DNA of 53,674 nucleotides from Bacteroidota bacterium (GTDB lineage Bacteria; Bacteroidota; Bacteroidia; Chitinophagales; BACL12). The stretch lies in NCBI GenBank assembly GCA_016124275.1, contig WGOA01000079.1:1-53674 (forward strand), given 5' to 3'. The position numbers and the translations under genes are program-made. The notes under the pieces were generated by a model. The model had not been told where the DNA came from, ran no database searches, and was given only the letters and a program-made list of their open reading frames with translations. This document shows positions 1-10,283 of the stretch, piece by piece; the first letter of the stretch is position 1, and every line of letters begins with the position of its first letter.

Positions 1-2048
1 GCGCCGGGTTTGCCGGCCTCGGCAACAATCTCTGCTTCGCGCTGGTGCTGCTTGGCGTTGAGCACGTTGTGGGCAATCCCTTTCATGCGCAGCATCCGGC
101 TGAGCAATTCAGAAATTTCTACTGAGGTAGTGCCCACGAGGACCGGCCTTCCCTGCCCGGTCAGGTTAACGATTTCCTCAATGGCCGCGTTGTATTTTTC
201 GCGCGTGGTCCGGTAAACTAAGTCGTCGCGATCGTCGCGGGTAATGGGCCTGTTGGTGGGAATGACGGTAACATCCAGCTTGTAGATCTCCCACAATTCC
301 CCCGCTTCCGTTTCTGCCGTGCCCGTCATGCCGCAAAGCTTGTGGTACATGCGGAAAAAGTTCTGCAGCGTAACGGTGGCGAAAGTCTGCGTGGCATCCT
401 GCACCTTGACGTTTTCTTTGGCTTCAATGGCCTGGTGCAATCCGTCCGAGTAGCGGCGCCCTTCCATGATGCGGCCGGTCTGCTCATCCACAATCTTGAC
501 CTTCCCCTCCATGACCACGTATTCCGTATCCAGTTCGAAAAGCGTATAGGCCTTGAGCAACTGCTGCACCGCGTGCAGGCGCTCCGACTTGATGGAAAAG
601 TCCTGCAGCAGTTTGTCTTTGGCTTCCAGCTTGGCTGACTCGTCCATGGCGGCGTGGTCCAGCTCCGCGATGGTGGCACCAACGTCGGGCAAAACGAAGA
701 ATTCGGGGTCTTCGCCCGCAGCGGTGATCAGGTCAATGCCCTTTTCGACCATTTCCACGGAATTGCTCTTTTCGTCGATGACAAAAAACAACTCCTGGTC
801 AATTTCCGGCATGCGGCGCTGGCTGTCCTGCAGGTAAGTGTTTTCGGTTTTCTGAAGCACCTGCTTAATGCCGGGCTCGGAGAGGAATTTGATCAGGGCC
901 TTATGGCGGGGCAAACCGCGGTGCGCGCGCAACAAAGCAATGCCACCCTTCTCCTGGTCTCCGGCTTCCAGCAGGCGTTTAGCCTCCGTCAAAAAGTTCT
1001 GTACAGCCTTGCGCTGGGCTTCAACCAGGCGCTGAACGCGGGGTTTATAGACTTCGAACTCCTGGTCCCGGTGTTTGGAGACCGGACCGGAGATAATCAG
1101 CGGGGTTCGCGCGTCGTCAACCAGCACGGAGTCCACTTCGTCCACCATGGCGTAGTGGTGCTTGCGCTGCACCATCTCTTCGGCATGGCGCACCATGTTG
1201 TCGCGCAGGTAGTCGAAGCCAAATTCGTTGTTGGTCCCGTAGGTGATGTCGCAATTGTAGGCCGCTTTGCGCTCGGGACTGTGGGGTTGGTAGTTGTCGA
1301 TGCAGTCCACCGTCAGGCCCAGGAAATTCATGATGGGCCCCATCCACTCCGCGTCGCGCTTGGCCAGGTAATTGTTGACCGTAACGATGTGTACCCCCTG
1401 ACCGAGCAGGGCATTCAGGTAAGCGGGCAGGGTAGCCACAAGGGTCTTGCCTTCGCCCGTGGCCATCTCAGCAATTTTGCCGTTGTGCAACACCATGCCG
1501 CCGATCAACTGGACGTCGTAATGCACCATGTCCCATACCACCGGGGTGCCCCCTGCGGTCCAGGACTTTTTGTACACGGCCACACCATCGCGGATTTCGA
1601 CAAAGTCGCGGCCTACGGCCAGGCGCAAATCCTGTTCGGTGGCCTGAACGGGAATTTCTGTATTTTCCTTAAACCGCCGGGCGGTTTCTTTAACGACCGC
1701 AAAGGCTTCCGGCAGCAGCTTTCGCAAAATCTCCTCTCCCTTCTCCGTGCGCTCCGTACCGAGCTTATCCAGCGCGACGTAAAGCTCCTCCTTCTTATCG
1801 GGGTCCATGTCCGGATCGGCTTCCATCGATTGCTTGATGGAAGCAATTTTCTGGTCAATGTCCTTCAGATGGTCGGCAATACGATTGCGAAATTCAACAG
1901 TCTTGGCGCGAAGGGCATCGTGGGACAACCCGCTGAGTTTGGCAAACTCGGCGTTGACCTGGCTGACCAGGGGTTGCAATTCCTTGACGTCCTTGTCGTA
2001 CTTGTTGCCCCCGAACAGTTTCGTGAGCGTATTGGTGATAAAGTTCAT
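1..2048 (-). CDS. secA: Protein translocase subunit SecA (N-terminal part, cut by window edge)
   Basis: SecA is the cytoplasmic ATPase that pushes unfolded preproteins through the SecYEG channel. Only the first 682 residues are in the window; Bacteroidota SecA is usually about 1,100 residues, so the C-terminal third lies beyond the left edge. Visible motifs are the Walker A box MATGEGKT near residue 200, the Walker B region [16 protein letters not shown] near residue 305 (DEVDS instead of DEADS, as I recall for this phylum), [12 protein letters not shown] in the linker to nucleotide-binding fold 2, and GTTSVEISE near the cut end. The ATG at 2046-2048 gives [14 protein letters not shown], a normal SecA start. 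The frame is the same at both ends and I saw no internal stop. It is divergent from purD across about 290 bases that show no other gene. Confidence 0.97.
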   Translation of the reverse strand, partial: MNFITNTLTKLFGGNKYDKDVKELQPLVSQVNAEFAKLSGLSHDALRAKTVEFRNRIADHLKDIDQKIASIKQSMEADPDMDPDKKEELYVALDKLGTERTEKGEEILRKLLPEAFAVVKETARRFKENTEIPVQATEQDLRLAVGRDFVEIRDGVAVYKKSWTAGGTPVVWDMVHYDVQLIGGMVLHNGKIAEMATGEGKTLVATLPAYLNALLGQGVHIVTVNNYLAKRDAEWMGPIMNFLGLTVDCIDNYQPHSPERKAAYNCDITYGTNNEFGFDYLRDNMVRHAEEMVQRKHHYAMVDEVDSVLVDDARTPLIISGPVSKHRDQEFEVYKPRVQRLVEAQRKAVQNFLTEAKRLLEAGDQEKGGIALLRAHRGLPRHKALIKFLSEPGIKQVLQKTENTYLQDSQRRMPEIDQELFFVIDEKSNSVEMVEKGIDLITAAGEDPEFFVLPDVGATIAELDHAAMDESAKLEAKDKLLQDFSIKSERLHAVQQLLKAYTLFELDTEYVVMEGKVKIVDEQTGRIMEGRRYSDGLHQAIEAKENVKVQDATQTFATVTLQNFFRMYHKLCGMTGTAETEAGELWEIYKLDVTVIPTNRPITRDDRDDLVYRTTREKYNAAIEEIVNLTGQGRPVLVGTTSVEISELLSRMLRMKGIAHNVLNAKQHQREAEIVAEAGKPG

Positions 2049-2340
2049 ATCTCAGCACATTACCCGAATGCACCCGGTTTTGGGGGCTAAAAGAGGCGGT
2101 AAAGATAACACGTTTCGCCCTGCCAGACCGAGGCAAAAGGGCAGCTGAAGCAACGCCAAAAGCCTTGAAATCAGGTCAAAATCGGGGTGAAACGCAGCGC
2201 AGACACCTGCAAAACACCGGCCAAACTTGCCGCCCTGCCTATCTGTCAGGCCGCCGGCTGGCAAGGTTGTGCCCGCGCCTCGGCTGCACTTCATAGAACC
2301 CTTGTTAATTTCGGCGCAGCCTTTCGCTGCCCCAATCTTC

Positions 2341-3615
2341 ATGAACGTACTCCTGCTTGGTTCCGGAGGCCGGGAACACGCCCTGGCCTGGAAAATTGCC
2401 CAATCTCCGCTTTGCAGCAAGCTTTGGATTGCCCCTGGCAATCCAGGAACGACCGGTTGTGGAGAGAACGTGGCCCTTTCCCCCGTTGATTTTGACGGTT
2501 TAAAGGCCTTTTGCACACAAAAAAAGGTAGATCTGGTAGTGGTAGGCCCGGAAGCCCCGCTGGTGGCGGGCATTGTGGACAATTTTTCAGCAGACCCGGC
2601 AACAGCCGACATTCCGGTCATTGGCCCCACGCGCGACGCCGCGCAACTGGAGGGCAGCAAAAGCTTCGCGAAACGCTTCATGCTTCGTCACGGCATTCCC
2701 ACGGCAGCCTACCGGGAGTTCAACGCCGGCCAACTGGAGCAAGCCTTGGCCGCCCTGCCGGAATTCGGCTTGCCCGTGGTGCTCAAAGCTGACGGACTCG
2801 CCGCGGGCAAGGGCGTGCTGATTTGTCCTACCCAGACAGAAGCTGAATCGGAACTGCGGGCCATGCTGGCCGGAAAATTTGGTGAAGCCAGCACCACCGT
2901 CGTCCTGGAAGCGTTCCTGACTGGCCGCGAAATGAGCGTTTTTGCGCTCTCAGATGGCCAGAACTACGTGCTCTTGCCCAGCGCCAAAGACTACAAACGC
3001 ATCGGTGAAGGCGACAGCGGCCTGAATACCGGCGGCATGGGAGCCGTATGCCCCGTGCCCTTTGCCAGCCCTGGCCTGATGCAGCGCATAGAAGAACGTA
3101 TGGTTCGTCCCACGCTGGAGGGGTTGAAAAAAGACGGTCTGGTCTATCAGGGTTTTATATACTTTGGATTGATGATCGTAGGCGATAACCCCTTTTTGAT
3201 TGAGTACAACTGCCGCCTCGGCGACCCGGAAACCCAGGCGGTCATGCCCATGATAAAAAGTGATCTGTTGGCCCTGTTGGCGCGTGTTTCAGGCGAAGGG
3301 CTAAAGGGCGCTTCGCTGCAGCTGGAACCCGGCTATGCGGCAACCGTCATTCTGGCTTCCGGGGGATACCCTGATACCTACCAAACTGGCCTGGAAATTT
3401 CCGGCTGGTCACAAGCCGGCGATTCGCTGGTGTTCCACGCCGGTACGGCCTTAAGCCCTGATGGAAGACTAATCACGAGCGGCGGAAGGGTTTTGGCCAG
3501 CACAGGCAGAGGGGGCTCCTTAACCGACGCACTGCAGCAAGCCTATGCCCAGGCAGGTAAACTAAATTTTGAAAAAAAGTTTATAAGAAAAGATATTGGA
3601 TTTGATGCTATATAA
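2341..3615 (+). CDS. purD: Phosphoribosylamine-glycine ligase (GAR synthetase)
   Basis: PurD ligates glycine to 5-phosphoribosylamine using ATP, the second step of de novo purine synthesis in the cytoplasm. The 424-residue product matches the usual family length. It begins MNVLLLGSGGREHALAWK, the conserved N-terminal nucleotide-binding loop. It then shows EGSKSFAKRFM, the ATP-grasp segment VLKADGLAAGKGV, GLNTGGMGAVCPVPF and the metal/ATP-binding stretch EYNCRLGDPETQAV. The reading frame is open upstream to 2227, but that extension has no family resemblance, so the ATG at 2341 is chosen. The gene stands alone, with secA divergent upstream and a secreted-protein gene 93 bases downstream. No other purine gene is nearby. 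Confidence 0.97.
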   Translation: MNVLLLGSGGREHALAWKIAQSPLCSKLWIAPGNPGTTGCGENVALSPVDFDGLKAFCTQKKVDLVVVGPEAPLVAGIVDNFSADPATADIPVIGPTRDAAQLEGSKSFAKRFMLRHGIPTAAYREFNAGQLEQALAALPEFGLPVVLKADGLAAGKGVLICPTQTEAESELRAMLAGKFGEASTTVVLEAFLTGREMSVFALSDGQNYVLLPSAKDYKRIGEGDSGLNTGGMGAVCPVPFASPGLMQRIEERMVRPTLEGLKKDGLVYQGFIYFGLMIVGDNPFLIEYNCRLGDPETQAVMPMIKSDLLALLARVSGEGLKGASLQLEPGYAATVILASGGYPDTYQTGLEISGWSQAGDSLVFHAGTALSPDGRLITSGGRVLASTGRGGSLTDALQQAYAQAGKLNFEKKFIRKDIGFDAI

Positions 3616-3708
3616 TAAATTAATATTTTTTGATATCGCCGCAATTACCTTTACCTTAATATTTCAGGTTGCGATTTCCTGAGAGAACTAACCTAAAAAT
3701 CACGCACC

Positions 3709-4428
3709 ATGAAACTTCGAAATCTTTACCAATCTTTAGCATTGTTTGTGTTTGCAACGCTTGCCTTTGCGGCCTTTAGCCCAAAGGCTGTTGCAGCTCC
3801 TTACTGCTTGACGGATGTTTTCGGGTATGTATGGAACTTAAACGTGACTCCTGCCGGAGGTAACGTATTCAATTTTAGCGGCAATTGTGTTGGGCCATTT
3901 GGAAGCCCGGCGCCCGTAACCGGCACTTACAACCGCACCACCAATACAGTCATTCTAACGGCCACCAATCCGGCACCCGATGGCTGTGTCACCTTATCGG
4001 GTTCGTTTACCTACACTGGGTCGCGAACTGGCTCAACCCTTAATTTCAGCTGGACCAACGATTGCGGTGGAACTGGCACAGGCAGCGGCACCGTATCCAA
4101 AGGGGCATGCCGCATTGGCAACTTCGCGAGCGCACCTCAGCCTCCCGCTATGGGCCGGGCGATTATCCTCTCTGATTTGCAGGCCAGTCCTAACCCTGCG
4201 CAGGACATGCTGACCCTGACCTATACCCTGACCCAAACCGAAGACCTTAACTTGCGCGTTTTGGACATGACGGGCCGGACCGTGGCTACCCTTGCTTCAG
4301 GCTTGCAGCAAGCGGGCACCTACAACCTGACTTGGAACCTGAAAAACGATGCCGGCAGCGACCTTCCCAACGGGATTTACCTGTTAGAAGGAAACAACCG
4401 CACGGAACGAATCATGATTCAACGCTGA
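3709..4428 (+). CDS. Secreted protein with T9SS C-terminal sorting domain
   Basis: This 239-residue protein begins with a signal peptide (hydrophobic segment at about residues 10-27, ending near VAA). A Gly/Thr/Asn-rich region of about 110 residues with four or more Cys follows and looks like a small beta-sandwich or barrel. The last 80 residues form a type A T9SS sorting domain: SPNPAQDMLTLTYTL, then LRVLDMTGRTV, then LPNGIYLLEG, ending in a short basic tail. It is therefore expected to cross the outer membrane and be anchored or released at the surface. I do not recognise the central domain and assign no function. A strong terminator follows at 4508. Confidence 0.85.
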   Translation: MKLRNLYQSLALFVFATLAFAAFSPKAVAAPYCLTDVFGYVWNLNVTPAGGNVFNFSGNCVGPFGSPAPVTGTYNRTTNTVILTATNPAPDGCVTLSGSFTYTGSRTGSTLNFSWTNDCGGTGTGSGTVSKGACRIGNFASAPQPPAMGRAIILSDLQASPNPAQDMLTLTYTLTQTEDLNLRVLDMTGRTVATLASGLQQAGTYNLTWNLKNDAGSDLPNGIYLLEGNNRTERIMIQR

Positions 4429-4507
4429 GGAGCAGGTCCATCCGGGGGTAGAAATCGCACCGGTACCCCTGGCTACTCTACTGACCAAAGCTTTCTTCAA
4501 AAGCAAC

Positions 4508-4545
4508 CGAGCCGCTTTCCCTTGGAAAGCGGCTCGCGCTTTTTT
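4508..4545 (+). terminator. Rho-independent terminator after the T9SS gene
   Basis: A perfect 13-bp stem (4508-4520 pairing with 4524-4536) has a 3-base loop and is followed by a T-rich tract ending about 4545. It lies 80 bases after the stop of the gene at 3709-4428. Confidence 0.9.
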
Positions 4546-4660
4546 GACCGACAAAAAGCTTGAAACATGAGTCAACAGAAGCGGTTGAACAACGCGTTCA
4601 GCTTGCTGGTCAACCCATGACGGAAGACGCGACGTTTACCTTGCCGGAATGCTTAGTTGC

Positions 4661-5644
4661 TTAGTCTTTTATGCAGCGAACCGAAAAACCAAAATGTTGA
4701 TCGTTGGAGGCGCGGTAAACTTGTCCGTCACCATAACTCAAGGCAACGTACCAATTGGCCAAGGCATCAAAAGCTGTGCTGCTCCACCAATAACCCGCGT
4801 ACCCATAATTGCCGTAATTGCCAATCGGGAACCGCGTACTTCCTGGCTGGGCAGAAAAATTACTGCTGTTGGTTGCTCCAGCATTGGGGGACCGCCACCA
4901 ACCTGTTCCGGCAAGCAAATTCCCAGTGGTTTTAAGCGTTCCTCCGGCAACAGCAGCGCCGCCTTGGTGGATGGTCAGATCCGTCCATTCACCATCCGTT
5001 GCCACGTGCCAATCTGCAGGGCAAAGTCCCCTAGGGTCAGATACGGCATAGGCGTTGTACAACAGCCCAAAAATGGGTTTGTACAAAGGATTGTTGTCAT
5101 AAACGGAATAGGCACCAGCCATCGTGGTTTGCCACGCCGCGTTGGAAAAACCAGTAGGGATGGGATCGCCGTTGCGGTAGCTGCTTACCTTCAGGTTTTC
5201 GCCCATCCAGCATTGATCGCCAATTAAAACCGTGGCGTAAACGTTTCCATCAGCATCAACTACCGTGGCAGGACAAACATGTAAATCTCCTTTGGTAAAG
5301 GACGATGGCGATGAGATGGGCGTTAACGCAAACGGAAAAACGGTGGAGCATGCTGCTTGAACCCGCCAAGTGTATGTTCCGTCACTAAGGGCTAAATCCG
5401 GTACCAGGAACTGATCGCGCTCAAATCCAACCAGTCGTTTCGTGATGCTCGAGCCAGCGGGCAGATCCACCTTGAGCTGAACACCCTGACTTCCGGGAAC
5501 AACGTCCCAGGTTAACAGGGCGCCAACGCCAGGTGTATAAACAGCGTTTAGATTTTGAGGCGCCAGGGAAGGGTCACAATCAACCTGCGCCGCGATACCA
5601 TTGATTCCAAAAAAGAAAGCAAGGGTAAAAACTAAAGTTTTCAT
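4661..5644 (-). CDS. Secreted FISUMP-domain protein
   Basis: The product (327 residues from the ATG at 5644) has a signal peptide (MKTLVFTLAFFFGINGIAAQ) and a fibronectin type III-like domain at about residues 25-105 (LTWDVVPGS, then DGTYTWRVQAAC). The C-terminal half is a Fibrobacter succinogenes major paralogous (FISUMP) domain, shown by VLIGDQCWMGENLKV, LYNAYAV, CPADWHVATDGEWTDL and the closing WWSSTAF, FSVRCIKD. FISUMP proteins are surface or secreted proteins of unknown biochemical role, common in Bacteroidota and Fibrobacteres. An upstream in-frame start at 5674 would add ten residues before the signal peptide and is less likely. No T9SS domain is seen at the C-terminus. Confidence 0.88.
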   Translation of the reverse strand: MKTLVFTLAFFFGINGIAAQVDCDPSLAPQNLNAVYTPGVGALLTWDVVPGSQGVQLKVDLPAGSSITKRLVGFERDQFLVPDLALSDGTYTWRVQAACSTVFPFALTPISSPSSFTKGDLHVCPATVVDADGNVYATVLIGDQCWMGENLKVSSYRNGDPIPTGFSNAAWQTTMAGAYSVYDNNPLYKPIFGLLYNAYAVSDPRGLCPADWHVATDGEWTDLTIHQGGAAVAGGTLKTTGNLLAGTGWWRSPNAGATNSSNFSAQPGSTRFPIGNYGNYGYAGYWWSSTAFDALANWYVALSYGDGQVYRASNDQHFGFSVRCIKD

Positions 5645-5762
5645 AAAAACGAGATAGAGGTGAGTAAATTTCAACCCTCCGAAACTATCCCCAATCTCGT
5701 CTCTGTCAGGTGACTTGAATCACCCTGCTCTATGCGGCTATGCTTCAACGCAGAGGCCCCTA

Positions 5763-6041
5763 TTAAAACTTGGGCGGAGGAGTCGGCAACTCCTTGCGGC
5801 GGCTGGGAGGCACATAGCCATCGGGACGGCTCTGGTCCGTTCCGTCAGGGCTTTCCTCTGTAGTGTGCTTGTAACCGTCCGGGCGAAGTTGTACGGTGCC
5901 ATCAGGCTCCACTTCTTCCGTATTGCTGAACCCATCAGGTTTCAGTGAGATAAGTTCCTCCTGGATAGGGTCCTTGGCACAGGAACCGGCAAAGAGGCTA
6001 AACGACAAGGCGGCGAGTGCAAAAACGGTAGCGCGAATCAT
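5763..6041 (-). CDS. Small lipoprotein with 19-residue PDG repeats
   Basis: This 92-residue lipoprotein has a hydrophobic signal and the lipobox FAGSC, which makes Cys21 the lipidated residue. The mature part is built from a 19-residue repeat: residues 33-51, 52-70 and a partial copy at 71-77. Each copy begins (L/S)(K/R)PDG(F/Y) and the two full copies contain a second PDG after a TEE-like acidic stretch. The C-terminus is basic and Pro-rich. The repeats suggest a short extended or ion-binding surface segment, but no function is recognised. It stands alone between the FISUMP gene and fumC, both on the same strand. Confidence 0.75.
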   Translation of the reverse strand: MIRATVFALAALSFSLFAGSCAKDPIQEELISLKPDGFSNTEEVEPDGTVQLRPDGYKHTTEESPDGTDQSRPDGYVPPSRRKELPTPPPKF

Positions 6042-6329
6042 GGGTGCGTATTTATAGGTGTCTTTGAATTCGTGTCCGGGTCCTTTTCAGGTAGTTTGTT
6101 CCCGTACACGATGCAAAGACGCACCACATGCCCGACTTGTTACAGCTTTCGATGTTAAGTCCTGTTAAGGCCCTGCGTTAAACTTGGTTAGCAAGCGTTA
6201 ACAGAACGCGTTTTTCCTCAGGGGAAATGGCCCTAAACCCTTGCGCAGCCTATGATCCAGCCTGTTAACACACCACTTTGAGCCCAGGCAGCCAACCGGC
6301 GCAAAAAACCCCACCCATTGACCACAACC

Positions 6330-7721
6330 TCAGATTTGACCCACCATATCCGCCGGGTTGACCCAAGCATCAAACTCGGCTTCGGTCAGGTAACCGAGCG
6401 CCAGCGCCGCCGCCTTGAGCGTGGTGTGCTCGGCATGCGCCTTGCCCGCAATCTCCGCCGATTTGTAGTACCCGATGTGGGGATTAAGCGCAGTGACCAG
6501 CATGAGCGAACGCTGCACCAAATCCGCGATAACGGCGTGGTTAGGCTCGATGCCCACCGCGCAATGCTTGTTGAAACTGTCGCAGGCATCACCGATCAGG
6601 CGGGCTGAATGCAACAAATTGGCAATCATCATGGGCTTGAACACGTTGAGCTCAAAATGGCCGGTGGCGCCGCCAATGTTGATGGCCACGTCGTTGCCCA
6701 AGACTTGTGCGCAGACCATGGTCAGGGCCTCTGCCTGCGTTGGATTGACCTTGCCCGGCATAATGGACGACCCCGGCTCGTTGGCCGGAATAATGATCTC
6801 GCCGATGCCACTGCGAGGGCCGGAGGCCAGCAAGCGAACATCGTTGGCAATTTTCATCAAGCTGCAGGCAGCGGTCTTTAGCGCACCGGACATCTCCACC
6901 ACAGCATCATGGGCAGCCAGCGCCTCAAACTTGTTGGGCGCGGTTGCGAAGGGCAGCCCCGTCAACGCCGCAATGCGACCGGCCACATGCTCCGAATAGC
7001 CCTTCGGCGTGTTGATTCCCGTGCCGACGGCTGTTCCCCCGAGCGCCAGTTCGGACAAGTGGGGCAACGCGTTGTTGATGGTTTTCAGGGCGTAGTCCAA
7101 CTGGGCGGCATAGCCGCTGAACTCCTGCCCAAGCGTCAGGGGCGTGGCATCCATCAGGTGCGTTCGCCCAATCTTGACGATGCCCATAAAGTCCTTCGAC
7201 TTCTGCCGCAGCGTGTCGCGCAAAACGCTGATGCCCGGAATCGTCACTTCGGCCACCATCCGGTACCCGGCAATGTGCATGGCCGTCGGAAACGTATCGT
7301 TTGACGACTGGCTCATGTTCACGTGGTCGTTCGGGTGCACAAACTTTTTCTCATCCGTCAATTGCCCGCCGTGGAGCACATGCGCGCGGTAAGCGATGAC
7401 TTCGTTCACGTTCATGTTGCTCTGGGTGCCCGAGCCCGTTTGCCAGATCACCAGCGGAAACTGGTCGTCCAGTTGACCGGACAACACTTCGTCAGCCGCC
7501 CGCTGAATAAGCGCGGAGCGCTCGGCATCCAGCACGCCCAGCGTTTCGTTGGTCTGCGCCGCCGCCTTTTTCAGCACTGCAAAAGCCTGAATAATTTCAT
7601 GCGGCATGCGCTGGCCGCCAATGGTAAAATTCTCCAGCGAGCGCTGCGTTTGCGCGCCCCAGTATTTATCAGCTGGAACCTGAACATAACCTAACGTATC
7701 TTTCTCTGTGCGGAAACTCAT
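6330..7721 (-). CDS. fumC: Fumarate hydratase class II
   Basis: Class II fumarase is an iron-independent homotetramer that interconverts fumarate and L-malate in the TCA cycle. The 463-residue length is typical. The signature [13 protein letters not shown] carries the catalytic serine loop; other family landmarks are [46 protein letters not shown] and [12 protein letters not shown]. The start [11 protein letters not shown] resembles the standard FumC N-terminus. It lies 73 bases downstream of the enoyl-CoA hydratase gene on the same strand, so the two may be co-transcribed. The nearby methylmalonyl-CoA mutase operon yields succinyl-CoA, which enters the TCA cycle just upstream of this step. 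Confidence 0.97.
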   Translation of the reverse strand: MSFRTEKDTLGYVQVPADKYWGAQTQRSLENFTIGGQRMPHEIIQAFAVLKKAAAQTNETLGVLDAERSALIQRAADEVLSGQLDDQFPLVIWQTGSGTQSNMNVNEVIAYRAHVLHGGQLTDEKKFVHPNDHVNMSQSSNDTFPTAMHIAGYRMVAEVTIPGISVLRDTLRQKSKDFMGIVKIGRTHLMDATPLTLGQEFSGYAAQLDYALKTINNALPHLSELALGGTAVGTGINTPKGYSEHVAGRIAALTGLPFATAPNKFEALAAHDAVVEMSGALKTAACSLMKIANDVRLLASGPRSGIGEIIIPANEPGSSIMPGKVNPTQAEALTMVCAQVLGNDVAINIGGATGHFELNVFKPMMIANLLHSARLIGDACDSFNKHCAVGIEPNHAVIADLVQRSLMLVTALNPHIGYYKSAEIAGKAHAEHTTLKAAALALGYLTEAEFDAWVNPADMVGQI

Positions 7722-7794
7722 GGGTAATTCTTTTGCCGGTTACGGGCGAAGGGCGATGCCTCCTTGAGCGAGACCGGCAGTTACATAACAAAAT

Positions 7795-8583
7795 TTATGC
7801 TCCGGTAAAAACAGCCTTTCGCTTTTCCAAAAAGGCTTGTGTTCCCTCGCGGAAATCCGCGCTGGCCATCATCTCGCCGAAGGCTTCGCTTTCCATCAGA
7901 TACCCTGCGCCAACGGTGGGTTCGCTGCGGTACTTGGCATTGACCAAATGGATGCAGCGCGCCACGGCCAGCGGGCCTTTGGCGGCAATGGTGCGCAGCA
8001 TGGCCTCCGCAGCCGGCAGCAATTCAGCCTGCGCAACCACCTTGTTGACCAACCCGATGCGGTAGGCTTCTGCTGCGTCGATCATGTTGCCGGTTAACAG
8101 CAATTCCAGCGCGCGGCCTTTGCCCACCAATTCTGCCAGGCGCTGTGTTCCGCCGTAGCCCGGAATGGTGCCAAGATTGACTTCCGGCTGCCCAAAACGC
8201 GCGTTTTCTGCGGCAATTCGGATGTGGCAGGCCATGGCCAGTTCACAACCGCCACCCAGTGCAAAGCCATTCACAGCGGCGATTACTGGCTTGGGGCCCG
8301 CCTCAATGCGGTTGAAGATCTGGTGCCCCTGAGCGGAAAGCTGCGTGCCCTGCTCCGGGGTAAAATGCGCGAATTCTGAAATGTCGGCGCCAGCGGCGAA
8401 TGCCTTTTCGCCTGAACCGGTCAGGATGATGCCCGCGATATCCGAACGCGAGGATGCAGCCTGGATGGCCTGGTCAATCAGGCCGAGCAGTTCGCGATTG
8501 AGCGCGTTGAGGCTCTGGGGTCGGTTGATGCTGAGCAGCAAAATGCCAGCTCGCTCTTCTGAAAGTAACAGGGGCGCATCCAT
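7795..8583 (-). CDS. Enoyl-CoA hydratase/isomerase (crotonase family)
   Basis: This 262-residue crotonase-fold enzyme probably hydrates short-chain 2-enoyl-CoA esters in beta-oxidation or a related acyl-CoA pathway. The oxyanion-hole segments are AFAAGADISEF (residues 61-71) and GFALGGGCELAMACH (106-120). The two catalytic acids are present as Glu114 and Glu134 (FGQPEVNLGTIPGYGGTQRL). Having both Glu residues favours hydratase rather than pure isomerase or dehydrogenase activity, though the exact substrate cannot be read from sequence. It is divergent from mutA and lies just upstream of fumC. Confidence 0.93.
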   Translation of the reverse strand: MDAPLLLSEERAGILLLSINRPQSLNALNRELLGLIDQAIQAASSRSDIAGIILTGSGEKAFAAGADISEFAHFTPEQGTQLSAQGHQIFNRIEAGPKPVIAAVNGFALGGGCELAMACHIRIAAENARFGQPEVNLGTIPGYGGTQRLAELVGKGRALELLLTGNMIDAAEAYRIGLVNKVVAQAELLPAAEAMLRTIAAKGPLAVARCIHLVNAKYRSEPTVGAGYLMESEAFGEMMASADFREGTQAFLEKRKAVFTGA

Positions 8584-8688
8584 GCAGGAGGATTGAGAAT
8601 AGTTGGAAAAGTTGTCGGCGACTCTACCAATTTTGGTTGGCTCGCGGGCTGCGCAAAATCAGTGCTTGCAGCGCTTTACACCAGGCGG

Positions 8689-8696
8689 CAAAGATA
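8689..8696 (-). promoter_or_regulatory. Candidate -7 promoter element upstream of the crotonase gene
   Basis: The minus strand reads TATCTTTG, an exact match to the Bacteroidota -7 consensus TAnnTTTG, about 105 bases upstream of the crotonase start. I found no convincing -33 TTTG at the expected spacing. Confidence 0.4.
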
Positions 8697-8765
8697 GCCC
8701 GGGCAGGTTGAATTGCCTTAACTTAGCCCTCAGCGTTTGTGCCCAAAAAGCGATGCGCCCTGCTC

Positions 8766-10283
8766 ATGGATGATGCCTTGTTTTCAATCTTCCCCCCCAC
8801 CCCCGACGCCGACTGGGAAAAACAGCTGGCGCGCGAACTAAAGGGAGCCTCCTACGAGGAAAAACTCTTGTGGTCCCCCCCCGAACTGCCGGCCGATGCC
8901 CCCAAAATCCGGCCTTATTATCGGCGCACGGACGCCCCCCCCCCGCCCCCCCTTCCCCGCCTCCGGCCTTTTCGGTATTTCAGCGCGTTTGAGGTCCGCG
9001 CAGACACCCGTGCCACCGACGTGCAACACGCAGCCGGCAAGGCCCGCCAGCGGGATGCCGCCGGGCTGGACCTCTGGGGCAGCAGCGCCGATCTGGCCCG
9101 GCTGCGGACGTCCCTGGAAGCTGGCGCAGCGCCTTTCCCCTTTCGCTACTTCGCCAACGACCTCCCCAATTCACCGCAATCTCTCCCGGACGGCGTGCTC
9201 TACGACCTTTGTGGTTTACGGGCCAGCAGCGGGGGCCGCGGTCCATGCCTGGACCCTTCCGCCTGGGATCGGATCTCCGCGCAGATCGAGGCTGAACAGA
9301 TCAAGGCTGGAGAGCCCGCGTCCCCCCTCGGCTACCTGGACGGGGCCCTTTTCGCCAATGCGGGGGCGGATCTGCCTACGGAGTTGGCCCTGATCTGGGC
9401 GGCACTGCACGAAACGATCGACGAATTGAGCCAGCGCGGGTTGCCGCCCGAAACCTGGACGGATCGCTGGGTGTTGCGTGTAGCGGCCGGGCCAAACTTC
9501 TTTCTGGAGCTGGTCAAGTTCCGGGCCCTGCGCCTGGGCTGGGACCTGCTCGGCAGCGCACTTCCGGTCCGGGAGCAGGCGGCCAAAACCCTCCCCTGCC
9601 CCGACATTTTGGGCTCTGCCCTGCAGTGGAACCTGGCCGCCAGCGACGCGCACAACAACCTGCTGCGCATGACCACCGAAGCCGCCGCCGCCATGCTCGG
9701 CGGGGCAGACGCCCTCTCGCTGCCGCGTTTCGATGCCCCTTCAGGCCGCCAGCCGGTCACCGATAGCGATTTTTCCCGCCGCATCTCTGACAACCTCGCG
9801 CTGCTGTTGGACAAGGAAAGCCACCTGCTTCGCGTGGACGATCCCGCGGCAGGGAGCTGGTACCTGGAGCAACTCACCGACGAACTGGGCCGCCAGGCCT
9901 GGGCGCGTTTTCAGCAGATCGAAGCCCTGGGCGGTTACACCGCAGCGCTCCAAAGCGGTGAAGTGCAAGGCTGGATCCTGCAGGCCCGCGAGCGAAAAGC
10001 CGCCATCCTCCGGCAGCCCGGCACCGGCTGGATTGGAGTAACGCGTTTTCGGCCCGCAGCGGCCAGCACAGCCACAGCTTTGGAACACAACAAAACCTAT
10101 GGCAGCAGCAGCAGCAGCAGCGGCAGTGGCCAACTACCCGCTGAGCCGAACAGCAGCAACCAACTTGCCACGGAGCCGGACCACCCCTTTCCCCCAATTT
10201 TGCCCTGGCTGGCCGAACAGGCGCTGAGCCCGGCAGAGACCGCCGCTGCCAACGCCTCCGCCCCAAAAACTACCGCACCGTGA
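8766..10283 (+). CDS. mutA: Methylmalonyl-CoA mutase small (beta) subunit
   Basis: MutA is the non-catalytic partner of MutB in the adenosylcobalamin-dependent mutase that interconverts succinyl-CoA and methylmalonyl-CoA. The 505-residue product aligns by eye with the substrate-binding barrel domain: [13 protein letters not shown] near the start, NILR-like [19 protein letters not shown] around residue 300, and [17 protein letters not shown] near 370. The C-terminal cobalamin-type domain seen in some MutA proteins is absent; instead the last 70 residues are low-complexity and include a poly-Ser run. The ATG at 8766 is preferred; a GTG at 8739 would add nine residues. The stop overlaps the mutB GTG by four bases, implying translational coupling. 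Confidence 0.94.
   Translation: MDDALFSIFPPTPDADWEKQLARELKGASYEEKLLWSPPELPADAPKIRPYYRRTDAPPPPPLPRLRPFRYFSAFEVRADTRATDVQHAAGKARQRDAAGLDLWGSSADLARLRTSLEAGAAPFPFRYFANDLPNSPQSLPDGVLYDLCGLRASSGGRGPCLDPSAWDRISAQIEAEQIKAGEPASPLGYLDGALFANAGADLPTELALIWAALHETIDELSQRGLPPETWTDRWVLRVAAGPNFFLELVKFRALRLGWDLLGSALPVREQAAKTLPCPDILGSALQWNLAASDAHNNLLRMTTEAAAAMLGGADALSLPRFDAPSGRQPVTDSDFSRRISDNLALLLDKESHLLRVDDPAAGSWYLEQLTDELGRQAWARFQQIEALGGYTAALQSGEVQGWILQARERKAAILRQPGTGWIGVTRFRPAAASTATALEHNKTYGSSSSSSGSGQLPAEPNSSNQLATEPDHPFPPILPWLAEQALSPAETAAANASAPKTTAP
8935..8952 (+). repeat. Poly-C tract inside mutA
   Basis: A run of ten C, one G and seven C encodes a PPPPPLP segment near residue 60 of MutA. The frame remains open through it. 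Long mononucleotide runs are prone to slippage and to sequencing errors. Confidence 0.9.
10102..10121 (+). repeat. (GCA)6 microsatellite inside mutA
   Basis: Six tandem GCA units encode the poly-Ser run in the low-complexity C-terminal tail of MutA. A change by whole units would keep the frame. Confidence 0.9.

Noticed and set aside
654-2090. Long plus-strand open frame of 478 codons opposite secA
   Set aside because: It is the antisense shadow of secA; its translation has no family features and the minus strand gives a clear SecA.
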